Below, piece by piece: positions 1 through 8,378 of a stretch of DNA of 64,000 bases; position 1 is the stretch's first letter; every line of letters begins with the position of its first letter. The DNA comes from Acidimicrobiia bacterium. Lineage in GTDB: Bacteria > Actinomycetota > Acidimicrobiia > Spongiisociales > UBA11373. A model generated the notes under the pieces. That model was given only the letters and a program-made list of their open reading frames with translations, did not search any database and was not told where the DNA came from. Both the position numbers and the translations under genes were made by a program. Location of the stretch: assembly GCA_030584185.1 (NCBI GenBank), contig CP129495.1:827608-891607 (forward strand), given 5' to 3'.

Positions 1-637
1 CACCGACCCTGCCGCCGAGGCCCTCAGGAGGACCCGCACACCGGCGGACCAGGCACCCGCGCCCAATGAGATTCGCGCCGCACTCGCTCTGATCGAGTCG
101 GCGCTGTCTGAGCGTGGCGCCATCGGTGGCGCGATCTTCTGGCCTGGCTGGGGGTTCGGCTACCGGGGCACGGCTCCCGGGTTTCAGACCTGGGTGGACG
201 TCGATGTCTACCCGAGCATCGACGGTTCCCTGGAGCTCATCGCCAGACGCGAACTGGCGGCCTACTCGATGGTCGAGGAGGACCTCCCGCCGGATACACC
301 GGCCGGCCGGGTCTGGCTGGGCGAAGGTGTCGCCTACGGTCACAACTCGGGTGACGACCCCGATGAGTGGGTCGCCCTCGAGATCGGCTCCGAGCTCTTC
401 CTCGTTCGGGTCTTCCATTCCGGAGGCCTCGAGAACCTGATTGGCCCGGATGCCTTCCTGCCGCTCGCCCTCGACCTCGTCGAGGTGCTGAGGGAGGTCG
501 GGATGGCCCGAGACACACTCGCCTCGTCTCCGGCGTTCCAGGCAGACCCCTTGCTCGGACAGAAGATGCTGGTGGCCCTGGTCACCGACTGCGAAGACAT
601 CTGCGGGCCCGTTTCGACCCGAGGTCCCGATCGGTAG
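1..637 (+). CDS. Unknown protein, 5'-truncated by window edge
   Basis: The frame is open from base 2 with no stop upstream, so the start codon lies outside the window; about 211 codons are visible, ending in TAG. The visible part has an aromatic Gly-rich stretch (FWPGWGFGYRG, near codon 50) and an acidic, hydrophobic C-terminal half with a pair of Cys near the end (DCEDIC). No signal peptide or catalytic motif can be seen and I do not recognise the family. It may be an immunity- or SMI1-like small acidic protein, but that is a guess. ATG codons at 194 and later are internal. Confidence 0.6.
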   Translation, partial: TDPAAEALRRTRTPADQAPAPNEIRAALALIESALSERGAIGGAIFWPGWGFGYRGTAPGFQTWVDVDVYPSIDGSLELIARRELAAYSMVEEDLPPDTPAGRVWLGEGVAYGHNSGDDPDEWVALEIGSELFLVRVFHSGGLENLIGPDAFLPLALDLVEVLREVGMARDTLASSPAFQADPLLGQKMLVALVTDCEDICGPVSTRGPDR

Positions 638-1310
638 ATCGGCGACGACACGGTAAGGGTGGCGAGGATGGCACTCGGCCGCGCCGGTTGGCTGCGGGCC
701 ACCTCGTCAAGACCCTCGGGCTTGGCACTGCACCTCGGGTCAATTATCACCCGGTGCCAGAGGGTCAGCTTTCAGGCGGTGTTGACAGACCAAGCGAAGC
801 CAAGATGCACGGCCGGGGACTTCAAGCATCCGGCTGGCCATCTTCCCAGTAACAACCGTCCGGAGGTGCGCGTTAGAGCGTTTCCTCAAAGCAAAACTGG
901 TCTGGCGAATTCGCGGTGACCTAGCAACTTCTGCGTGCGCCTGGATCGTCCGTTCCCCAGCCCCTCCTATGCACACACCAGAGCCTCACGCGATGGAGAA
1001 GGCTCGCCCGCGATCCGGTGCCCTAAGTGTAATCGCTCTGCTCTAGCGACGCGCGCTAGGTCGAGCGCGCCGTCGAGGCGGAGACGATCGGCGGTTGGAT
1101 CCGGATTGGGGGCAGGCACCTTGGCGAATGCGTGCTGACTCGGCTTCGCTGGAGAGGTCAATCGCGACGGCTTCGATCGACTGCAACCGCGGTTGCCGCG
1201 ATATCTTTCAATGGCATCAACCGACGCCACACCTCATACTGGTTGCATTAGGCAATACGCGGGGCATTGCCACGAAAGGGAGAGGCCACAAGGGAGAAAG
1301 GGTACGCAAG
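638..1310. other. Intergenic, no supported gene
   Basis: About 670 bases lie between the partial first gene and the next supported start. Short open frames here have no convincing start, ribosome binding site or recognisable translation. I see no tRNA, strong terminator hairpin or repeat. The segment could be a decayed gene. Confidence 0.5.
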
Positions 1311-1805
1311 ATGTTCAGGCCCGTTGGAATCCTGACTCGGCCGTGGACTCGCTCGAGATCAGCCACGGCCCGAGTCTTGGCCGTTGCAGCGCTAGTAGGC
1401 ATCGCATCGATCGCGTTTGTCGCTGCTGCTCCCCCGGCGGCGGCTTCGAACTGCCCATACCCGGGGGGGGCCGACCTCCCAGACTGTATCAACCCGAACG
1501 CTTACTGGGAGTGCGGCGGCGCGTCAACGATCAGGTCGGTTGACACCCTCATCGGGGTTCTGGAACTCAGATACAGGGGCGTCCTATGTGCGTCGGGGTG
1601 GGCGCGGATCATTACCGCAAGTTCCTTCTCGATGCTATGGACGGCTCGCGGCAATGGTGCATACACTGGCGACACTCTCGGCCTGACGTACAAGTCGGGC
1701 AACAGCAACTGGTCGGGGACACTCCACAGGCCCAGCGCAAACACCCTCAAGGCGTTCCTTTTGCGAGATATTTGGCACGCGCCGGACGCCACGGCTTGGG
1801 GATGA
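1311..1805 (+). CDS. Secreted DUF2690-like protein
   Basis: A 164-residue protein. The start ATG at 1311 follows a purine-rich GGGAGAAAGGG stretch; the longer open frame upstream is not supported. Residues 1-45 are an Arg-rich n-region, a hydrophobic core and an Ala-rich end (PPAAAS), typical of an export signal. The mature part has three or four Cys and the sequence LELRYRGVLCASGWARI. This resembles the ELRYS..C.TAWAR core of DUF2690/YjfA-type secreted actinobacterial proteins. No enzymatic function is known for that family. It sits among other exported proteins, with a gap before the next gene. Confidence 0.65.
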   Translation: MFRPVGILTRPWTRSRSATARVLAVAALVGIASIAFVAAAPPAAASNCPYPGGADLPDCINPNAYWECGGASTIRSVDTLIGVLELRYRGVLCASGWARIITASSFSMLWTARGNGAYTGDTLGLTYKSGNSNWSGTLHRPSANTLKAFLLRDIWHAPDATAWG

Positions 1806-1948
1806 TTGCGTAGCGGCTGAGTCGATGGGAGACAGTGGCCGTCGTTGCCTCAAAGTGCTGCTGTTTGATTGGCTCACCCAACCTCGACCCGTAGCACTCG
1901 CCAGCTCCTAGCATTAGGGAGCGTGCAGACATTGGAATCAGGTACACT

Positions 1949-2836
1949 ATGATGTCCCGCGCTCCACGAGTGGTTGCCATGGCGTTGGCGCTATGGACGT
2001 TCACGGCCGCATGCGGCGAAGGCGCGCATCCCCCGGGACAGGCGGATGGCGTTTCGGAGGGCTTCGGGATAACGTCTGCTTACGCGGGGGTGGACGCGCT
2101 CGGCGACGCGGAGAGCATCAGTCCACTTCTCGACTTCCTCGGCGGAGGTTTCGCCACCGCTGATCATCGACTTGCCGAGGAAGAGCGGCTGGTGGCCACC
2201 TGCATGGGCGATCTGGGATGGCTCTATTACCCGATCGACCCTACCGCTGACGTCCAAAACGAACCGAGGACGGTCGGCGCCCGGCTGGAGTGGCGTAGGC
2301 AATACGGTTTTGGCCTCGCCATCGCGCCCGGCCCTGGTACGCAGCTTCAAGACACTCTGAATGCCAACAGTGCGGTGTGGGATGGACTCAGCGCTGAGGA
2401 GAGGGTCGCGTATCTTCATGATCTTGACGGCGGGGTGTCCGAGACAGATTCTCCGGACCCCGAGTCGTGTCGCGGGCGCGCGCAGGCAACGACAGGCGCT
2501 CCGATACGAGATTCCGGTGTCCTGAGGATTGTCAGCCAGGAAATCGCCGCAATTGAATCTAATCCCGAGCTAGTGGCTCAGAGGCGTGCGTGGGTGGCCT
2601 GCATGTTGGAACGGGGCTTCGACTACTCAGCAGAGGGCCTAATGGTCGTCCAACTGTCGGCGGCGATGGCGGACTCTCCGAGCGTTGATGAATTCCTCGC
2701 GCTCGAGGTCGCGGCGGCAGTGGCGGATCTCGAATGTGCGCGGGTGACGATCTGGCCAGTGCAGGTCCGCCTGGAGACGGAGATCGTGCAAAGGATCGTC
2801 GATGAGTTCCCAGAATACGCTCGGCTCGGGCAGTAG
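1949..2836 (+). CDS. Putative lipoprotein of unknown function
   Basis: A 295-residue protein. Two ATG codons (1949, 1952) compete for the start. A short hydrophobic signal (VVAMALALWTFTAAC) ends at a plausible lipobox Cys near residue 22, followed by a flexible Gly/Pro/Ala stretch. The mature region is helix-rich and contains two CM pairs (ATCMGDLGW and VACMLERGFDY), so two similar half-domains with conserved C-M and aromatic positions are likely. I do not recognise a family. It is followed 62 bases later by the ABC exporter genes and may share their transcript. Confidence 0.7.
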   Translation: MMSRAPRVVAMALALWTFTAACGEGAHPPGQADGVSEGFGITSAYAGVDALGDAESISPLLDFLGGGFATADHRLAEEERLVATCMGDLGWLYYPIDPTADVQNEPRTVGARLEWRRQYGFGLAIAPGPGTQLQDTLNANSAVWDGLSAEERVAYLHDLDGGVSETDSPDPESCRGRAQATTGAPIRDSGVLRIVSQEIAAIESNPELVAQRRAWVACMLERGFDYSAEGLMVVQLSAAMADSPSVDEFLALEVAAAVADLECARVTIWPVQVRLETEIVQRIVDEFPEYARLGQ

Positions 2837-2898
2837 GACTGCAGCCCCTTGGCTGGCCGGTTGGGAGTCTCCCAGCATGGGCGAAAGGCGGCGGTGCC

Positions 2899-4032
2899 AT
2901 GCGTAGGGGAACCTCGGTCTGGCTGTTGTGGCTTCTGGTGTCTGGGCTGCTGGCGGGCGGAGCCTGGTGGGCTGGTTCGCGAGTGAAGAGCCCGGCACAG
3001 GCGGCGGCTGATGCGTTGCCGGGCGAGCCTTCAGTAATCGTCGCTGAGGTGGTGTTGCGGCGGCTTTCGGACACCGTCGTTGCTTCGGGCGAGGTCGTGT
3101 CGCCGAACCCGACTGCGGTGACGGCGCCGCTACCCGACGGAGCATTGTCGGCGGTGGTGCTCTGGGTCCCTGCGGAGGGGGACGAGATCGCAGAGGGTTC
3201 GGTGGTGGCGGTGGTGTCGGGAAGGCCGGTGATCGTGCTGGGTGGAGAATTCCCGTTGTACCGGGACCTTGAGCGCGGCATGGAGGGCCCCGATGTGTCC
3301 CTGATCCAAGAGGCGCTGATACGTCTCGGCTATCTGGATGCGGAGGCGGACGGCGTCTTCGGGCGTGACACAGAGATTGCAGTCGCCGCGTTGTATGAGC
3401 ATCTTGGATTCGATCCATCGCCGCCCCCGGGGGCCGGCGGGGATGGGATGCCGTCTTCGAAGGCGCCGAAGCTCCGGATGTTGATCGACGAGATAGTGAT
3501 CGTCGAGGGGTTGCCGGCGATTGCCGCGGCCATCGAGACGGGCAGAGGACAACGCGTGGACCCCAGTAGCATCTTGGTGAGGCTGGTGCGAGGTGAGCCG
3601 CTGGTATCGGTAACGGTGAGGGGGGCGCCGTCGAATTCGGTGGTACCAGGCTCGTTGGCTCGGGTGTTAGTGGACGCCGCCGGACTGGAGACAGTCGGTG
3701 AAGTGGTGTCGGTGGGTGAGCAGCAAGCGGACCTGGGCGAGGGGATTTCGCGTGAGGTCATCCTCGCGGTGCGCGGGCTCGAGGCGAGACACGTGGGGAT
3801 GCTCGCCCGGGCAGTATTGACGACGGCGGAGACCGAGGATGAGGTGCTGGCGGCGCCGGTGGCCTCAGTATTCACCGATGCGTCCGGCGTGTCGAACATC
3901 ATCTTGGTGATCGAAGGCGTCGAGGTCAGTATCCCGGTAACACCAGGGCGGGTGATCGGCGGATTCGTGGAGTTAGTCGATCCCGATGAGCGGATCGAGC
4001 CGGGGCTGCCGGTCGTCGTGGGATGGCGGTGA
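2899..4032 (+). CDS. ABC exporter adaptor with peptidoglycan-binding domain
   Basis: A 377-residue membrane-fusion (HlyD/MacA-like) subunit. An N-terminal transmembrane helix (residues 5-25) is followed by a lipoyl-like beta region. A PG_binding_1 domain follows (about 128-175; GPDVSLIQEALIRLGYLDA, then DGVFGRDTEIAV), then a C-terminal beta-rich region ending in a GLPVVVGW strand. It should link the membrane pump to the cell wall or to an exported substrate. The ATG has an AAAGGCGG site upstream. The stop overlaps the start of the ATPase gene by 10 bases, so the two are translationally coupled. Adaptors with a wall-binding insert are common in Gram-positive MacAB-like exporters. Confidence 0.88.
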   Translation: MRRGTSVWLLWLLVSGLLAGGAWWAGSRVKSPAQAAADALPGEPSVIVAEVVLRRLSDTVVASGEVVSPNPTAVTAPLPDGALSAVVLWVPAEGDEIAEGSVVAVVSGRPVIVLGGEFPLYRDLERGMEGPDVSLIQEALIRLGYLDAEADGVFGRDTEIAVAALYEHLGFDPSPPPGAGGDGMPSSKAPKLRMLIDEIVIVEGLPAIAAAIETGRGQRVDPSSILVRLVRGEPLVSVTVRGAPSNSVVPGSLARVLVDAAGLETVGEVVSVGEQQADLGEGISREVILAVRGLEARHVGMLARAVLTTAETEDEVLAAPVASVFTDASGVSNIILVIEGVEVSIPVTPGRVIGGFVELVDPDERIEPGLPVVVGWR

Positions 4033-4721
4033 GCACCGGGGCCTACATCCGGCTCGTGGGCGTCGCGCGGACCTACGAGGCAACTAGGCCGGTGGAGGCG
4101 CTCAAGGATTGCCACCTGGAGGTCCTGCCCGGGGAATTTGCGACGGTAATGGGTCCGAGCGGGTCGGGAAAGTCAACGTTATTGAACGTGATCGGACTGT
4201 TGGATCGCCCTACGGCAGGGGTGTATTGGCTCAACGATGAAGACACATCTCGACTCGATGAGCGGGCTAGAACGAGACTTCGAGCGTCGGCTCTCGGGTT
4301 CGTCTTCCAGGCGTTTCACCTCATCTCTCATCGCAGCGCCTTGGAGAACGTCGAACTGGGATTGGTCCATCGCGGCGTCCAACGAAGGGAGAGGATGGCG
4401 CGCGCTGAGGCCGCATTGGTGGCGGTGGGTCTCGAGCACCGCCTCGGGGCGCTGCCCTCAACGCTGTCGGGAGGTGAACAGCAGCGGGTAGCGATTGCCC
4501 GGGCTATCGCCGGGCGACCCTTGGCACTGCTGTGCGACGAACCCACCGGCAACCTTGATTCACGGGCTACCGATGCGCTGATGGCCCTCTTCCATCAGCT
4601 CAATAGCACCGGGTTGACGGTGGTGATCGTCACCCACAACCGGGCAGTGGCTGAAGGGAGTGACCGGGTGATCCTGGTCCGCGACGGCATGGTCACCCCC
4701 GACCGCTTGGTGGGTCGCTGA
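4023..4721 (+). CDS. LolD/MacB-type ABC transporter ATP-binding protein
   Basis: A 232-residue nucleotide-binding subunit. Walker [10 protein letters not shown] is at 44-52, the Q-loop Gln near 96, the signature LSGGEQQR at 148-155, Walker B LALLCDEP at 167-174, the D-loop GNLD just after and the switch His in VIVTHN. The TGNLD element and the length match the LolD/FtsE/MacB group that drives mechanotransmission exporters rather than classical importers. It overlaps the adaptor gene upstream and is followed by the permease gene with one base between stop and start, forming a three-gene operon. Confidence 0.93.
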   Translation: MAVSTGAYIRLVGVARTYEATRPVEALKDCHLEVLPGEFATVMGPSGSGKSTLLNVIGLLDRPTAGVYWLNDEDTSRLDERARTRLRASALGFVFQAFHLISHRSALENVELGLVHRGVQRRERMARAEAALVAVGLEHRLGALPSTLSGGEQQRVAIARAIAGRPLALLCDEPTGNLDSRATDALMALFHQLNSTGLTVVIVTHNRAVAEGSDRVILVRDGMVTPDRLVGR

Positions 4722-4722
4722 G

Positions 4723-5886
4723 GTGCGGCTCACCGACGTCGTCACTGAGGCGTTCGCATCGATCCGGGCGCGGCCTCTTCGGACCCTGCTCACCATGGCC
4801 GGTACCTTCCTCGGAGTCACCGCGGTGGTCACCACGCTCGGCCTTGCCGAGACTGCTGGGCGGCAGGTCTCGGCGCGGTTCGACGCTTTGCGAGCGACCG
4901 AGGTCCGGCTCGCGCTCTCTCCTGGACTCGACGCCTCCCAGCTCCCCCATGACTTTGCTGAGCGGCTTAGCGACCTCAACGGCGTTGTCGCCGTCGGCTC
5001 TGTCTCCGAGAACGAATTCAATGTCCGGGTGACCATGACAGCGCTTGGCGGAGTTGGTGCCGCCGGGTTCGCCGGGCTTGTGAGCATCTCTCCTGGTACC
5101 GAGGCGGCTCTCCGATTCGACCTCGCCGAGGGTCGTACATTCGACCTATTCCACCATCAGCCGGGGACTGACGTTGCGATCGTTGGCTCCGGGGTCGCCA
5201 CCCAGCTCTCGCTTCCGCCACTCTGGACCCATCCGGTGGTTTACGTGGAAGGCCGGCCCCTTACAGTCGTCGGGGTGCTGCGCAGCGCTCCGACCGAACC
5301 ACGGAGCCAGGGGTGGATCATGGTGCCCGAGAGCCAGGCCGAAGGCGAGGCCGGGCGCCGGATCGTAATCATCCAAACCGAGCCAGGAGCGGCGCAGACG
5401 ATCGCCCGTCAAGCCGGCCCCGCCCTGCGGCCCGACGCCCCCCACCTACTGGTCGCCGCTGCACCCCCGGATCCCCGAACCCTGCGCATGGCCGTTGAGT
5501 CCGATACTCGATTTGCCTTCCTCGTCGCCGCAGGGATCGTGCTCCTCATTGGCTCCCTAAGCATTGCCACTGGCACCCTCGTTGCCGTGCTCGAACGTAC
5601 CTCCGAGATCGGGCTGCGGCGTGCCGTCGGTGCGACCCCCCTTGACATCGCGTCTTTGGTGCTCACCGAAGCCACGATTGTGGGTGCCCTCGGCGGAGCC
5701 TTCGGCGCGAGTGTCGGGATCATCGCCGTCGTTGCTGTCGCCTCCCGATCCGAATGGACTCCCGTCCTTGACCCCGCTGTGCCTTTCGTTGCTGTCGCCA
5801 TCGGCGCCGGCGCGGGCCTTCTGGCAGGTTTGGCCCCCGCTATCCGAGCCAGCCGCATCGAGCCTGTTGAGGCCCTGAAGCGGTGA
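4723..5886 (+). CDS. MacB/FtsX-type ABC transporter permease
   Basis: A 387-residue permease starting with GTG one base after the ATPase stop. A first transmembrane helix (about 20-42) is followed by a large extracytoplasmic MacB_PCD-like domain (about 45-250). Three helices near the C terminus have the FtsX pattern, including the ERTSEIGLRRAVGATP coupling motif and a terminal RASRIEPVEALKR tail characteristic of MacB-family permeases. With the two preceding genes it forms a tripartite exporter; substrates of such systems include antimicrobial peptides and lipids, and none can be assigned here. Confidence 0.93.
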   Translation: MRLTDVVTEAFASIRARPLRTLLTMAGTFLGVTAVVTTLGLAETAGRQVSARFDALRATEVRLALSPGLDASQLPHDFAERLSDLNGVVAVGSVSENEFNVRVTMTALGGVGAAGFAGLVSISPGTEAALRFDLAEGRTFDLFHHQPGTDVAIVGSGVATQLSLPPLWTHPVVYVEGRPLTVVGVLRSAPTEPRSQGWIMVPESQAEGEAGRRIVIIQTEPGAAQTIARQAGPALRPDAPHLLVAAAPPDPRTLRMAVESDTRFAFLVAAGIVLLIGSLSIATGTLVAVLERTSEIGLRRAVGATPLDIASLVLTEATIVGALGGAFGASVGIIAVVAVASRSEWTPVLDPAVPFVAVAIGAGAGLLAGLAPAIRASRIEPVEALKR

Positions 5887-6470
5887 TCGCGATGTATCGC
5901 CACTCGGTCCCCTGCACTCTCTTCGCGGTGACGAATTCCCGTTGCACACTCAAGTTGCGTTGCACACTCAAGTTGCGTTGCGCACTCATGTAGAGGCGCG
6001 GATCGTCGCTCATCCTCGAAGACCTCAAGCCGAGACTCGACCGCTGAGCCAACCGCGTCCTCCCGAGAATCAATCGTATAGCGCTGATAAGGCGAGGCGA
6101 GGAATTGTCTTCGATCGGCCGCCGCCGGCCATGTCCGGCTCTTCGGAAACGAGTAACCCATGGCGCTCGATAACCCCTCGAACCTGGAAACTGCAATCAC
6201 ACCACCGGCAGCAAGGAGGAGGCCCGAGCCGATTTCGATAGGGGGAGGCTGATGACTTCTGTGGATGAGGCAGATCCGAGCGCCTCTCCGTTCCGTTCTA
6301 GGATGCCGAAACCCTTGTGTACGAGCTTCAGGCGGCTCGGCACCCGACAATGGCGGCGGCAGCCTGCCGAGTCGTCCTGACTCGACGGGCTCGGTCCCAG
6401 GTCCGGTCGGAGGCGGGCCAACGACACTCCGATTGCACGCCCGAGACGACTGCTTCGAGTCGGTCATGCC
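5887..6470. other. Intergenic region with a short tandem repeat
   Basis: About 580 bases without a supported gene lie between the exporter operon and the GH114 gene. Its only clear feature is the 18-base triple repeat at 5940-5993. Open frames on both strands are not supported by starts or recognisable products. Confidence 0.5.
5940..5993. repeat. 18-bp tandem repeat, three units
   Basis: Two identical 18-base units (CGTTGCACACTCAAGTTG) at 5940-5957 and 5958-5975 are followed by a degenerate third at 5976-5993. They lie 54 bases after the permease stop. Regular spacing of near two helical turns could suit binding of a regulator, but no promoter is evident. Confidence 0.75.
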
Positions 6471-7295
6471 ATGATCATGAGAGTGAAACCACGCCTGGTC
6501 GTCTGCCTGAGCATGGCCCTGCTGCTGGCGGCGTGCTCCGACGGCGCTGGCGCAACGGCGGCGACCACCGCCCCCGCCGGGGCGTGGACGCCCGCGCCGG
6601 GAACCACCTGGCAGTGGCAGTTGACCGGCACCATCGACACCGCCCTGGATGTCGCCATGTACGACGTGGACCTCTTCGAGGTCGACGATGCCGCCATCGA
6701 GCGACTCCACCGGGAAGGGCGCATCGTGGTCTGCTACTTCAGCGCCGGGTCCGTGGAGCAGTGGCGACCCGACGCCGAACGGTTTCCCGACGCCACGATC
6801 GGCAAGCCCCTCGAAGGCTGGCCGGACGAGCGATGGCTCGACATCCGGGCGATCGACGACCTCTCCCCCGTGCTCCTCGACCGGCTCGATCTGGCCCGGG
6901 CGCGGGGTTGCGACGGCGTCGAACCCGACAACGTCGACGGGCACCTCAACGACACCGGCTTCCCGCTAGTCGCTGCGGATCAGCTGGCGTTCAACCGGTG
7001 GCTGGCCGACCAGGCTCACGAGCGCCAGCTGTCGATCGGCCTGAAGAACGATCTCGACCAGGCTGAGCCGCTGGTCGATCACTTCGACTGGCTGCTGGTG
7101 GAACAGTGTGTCGAGTTCGCCGAATGCGACGCCGCCCACCCGTTCCTGGAGGCCGGCAAGGCGGTGTTCGCCGCCGAGTACGAGGCCGCCACGAGCGAGG
7201 CGTGCGCCGTGGCCCGTCGGCTCGGCCTCTCGCTGATCTTCAAGGACCTCGACCTGGGACCGGAAATGGAGACCTGCGCCGCCGGAGGCGACTGA
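6471..7295 (+). CDS. GH114-family endo-alpha-1,4-polygalactosaminidase-like lipoprotein
   Basis: A 274-residue exported protein; the start is ATG 6471 or 6477. The signal peptide ends in the lipobox LLAAC, with Cys near residue 22. The rest matches glycoside hydrolase family 114: WQWQLTG at the domain start, VAMYDVDLFEVD, VVCYFSAGSVEQWRPD, GWPDERWLDIR, CDGVEPDNVDG, SIGLKND and VEQCVEF. Conserved acidic residues of the TIM barrel are retained. The family cleaves alpha-1,4-linked galactosamine polymers, so the enzyme may act on matrix or cell-surface aminosugar polymers outside the membrane. It is monocistronic and convergent with the next gene. Confidence 0.88.
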   Translation: MIMRVKPRLVVCLSMALLLAACSDGAGATAATTAPAGAWTPAPGTTWQWQLTGTIDTALDVAMYDVDLFEVDDAAIERLHREGRIVVCYFSAGSVEQWRPDAERFPDATIGKPLEGWPDERWLDIRAIDDLSPVLLDRLDLARARGCDGVEPDNVDGHLNDTGFPLVAADQLAFNRWLADQAHERQLSIGLKNDLDQAEPLVDHFDWLLVEQCVEFAECDAAHPFLEAGKAVFAAEYEAATSEACAVARRLGLSLIFKDLDLGPEMETCAAGGD

Positions 7296-7357
7296 CCTAT
7301 CGGCCGGACCGTGATGGCCCCCACGTCGACCGTCACCACGGCTGCGTGACTCCCGTC

Positions 7358-8317
7358 CTAACCGAGCGCCTCCTCGCAGACCCCCCAGTCGATGCTCCCC
7401 CAGTCATCAAGGGTGACGCTCCGATCCCCCTGGTAGATCACCCAGCCGTCGGCCAGGGCGGGGGTGGTGATCGGCCCGGCGAACTGCTCACAGAGGGCGG
7501 CGGAGGCATCGGCGGCAGTGCCGAACTCAGCCGTCAGCGTCCGCACGTCGGCCGGCGTGGTGCAGTCGATCCCGCCGTGACGGAACTCGCATCCCGGGAT
7601 CCCCTCGGCGATTGCCTCGGTGCCCCGCACCGAGATGATCCGCAGCACGCCGTCGGAGTACACCCCGACTCCCTGATACGCCTCCTGGAACGAGGACACC
7701 CCGGGGCCAAACTCGGCGGTCGTGCCGGGACCCGAGCCGGGGACCGCCGAGGGCGAGTCGGACGAGAGCCACCCCGCGCCCTGAGCGACGAGGACGGTCC
7801 CCCCGACCACGGCCGCGACCACCGCCACCTTTGCCGCCACGGTGAGGCCGCCGAACCAGGTCACGCCGGTCGTCACCCATCCCCCCGCGGCTGCTCCACC
7901 CGCCGCTGCTCCACCCGCCGCTGCTCCACCCGCCGCTGCTCCACCCGCCGCTGCTCCACCCGCCGCTGCTCCACCCGCCGCTGCTCCACCCGCTGCTGCT
8001 CCACCCGCTGCTGCTCCACCCGCCGCTGCCGACCCTGCGGTCAGGCCCTCGATCGAGACCTTGACCAGGGTGCCTGCCTCCATGGCGGACTGCACCGCCG
8101 CCGTGGCGGTGCCACCCCACCCGGCGATCGCCTTGGATGCAGCTCCCATGCTCACCGCCACCCCGCGGATCACCACCGCAGGCGAGACCCCCAGCTGGGC
8201 GGCGATAGCCTCCACCTGGGCGGCCACGGCGGCCGGCCCCTGACGGCCGGCCATGGCTATGGACTTGAGTGCATCGAGGGTCAGGTTTGCGATCGTCCCG
8301 CCCGAGCCGTCCACCAT
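7358..8317 (-). CDS. Membrane protein with Ala/Gly pentapeptide repeat
   Basis: A 319-residue protein of unknown function. The start chosen is ATG at 8317 because AGAGGTGG lies five bases upstream; the longer frame to 8431 would run into the next gene. Residues 1-100 are an Ala-rich helical region. About nine to ten AAAGG pentapeptides follow. Then come a hydrophobic segment (about 160-190, LTVAAKVAVVAAVVGGTVLV) and an extracytoplasmic Cys-containing domain of about 120 residues ending in DWGVCEEAL. The repeat is encoded by a perfect 15-bp tandem array, so its length is likely to vary between strains. It follows the acyl-CoA synthetase gene on the same strand with a 61-base gap. Confidence 0.75.
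   Translation of the reverse strand: MVDGSGGTIANLTLDALKSIAMAGRQGPAAVAAQVEAIAAQLGVSPAVVIRGVAVSMGAASKAIAGWGGTATAAVQSAMEAGTLVKVSIEGLTAGSAAAGGAAAGGAAAGGAAAGGAAAGGAAAGGAAAGGAAAGGAAAGGAAAGGWVTTGVTWFGGLTVAAKVAVVAAVVGGTVLVAQGAGWLSSDSPSAVPGSGPGTTAEFGPGVSSFQEAYQGVGVYSDGVLRIISVRGTEAIAEGIPGCEFRHGGIDCTTPADVRTLTAEFGTAADASAALCEQFAGPITTPALADGWVIYQGDRSVTLDDWGSIDWGVCEEALG
7891..8025. repeat. 15-bp in-frame tandem repeat (nine units)
   Basis: Nine consecutive 15-base units (CTGCTCCACCCGCYG on the plus strand) lie within the preceding gene's coding region and encode AAAGG on the minus strand. Units 7 and 8 share one C-to-T change; the others are identical. The near identity points to recent slippage expansion. 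Confidence 0.95.
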
Positions 8318-8378
8318 GTCGACCACCTCTCTGATTGCGCCGAACCGGGAGGCTACCAAGCGGTGTCGAACACCGCTC

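Noticed and set aside
7891-8025. Possible CRISPR array at the 15-bp repeats
   Set aside because: Units are contiguous with no spacers and lie in a coding frame; no cas genes are in the window.
7842-8243. Plus-strand frame encoding PPAAA repeats, and another frame with RRCST repeats
   Set aside because: Both are by-products of the 15-bp repeat; the minus-strand frame has a ribosome binding site, TM segment and Cys-containing domain.
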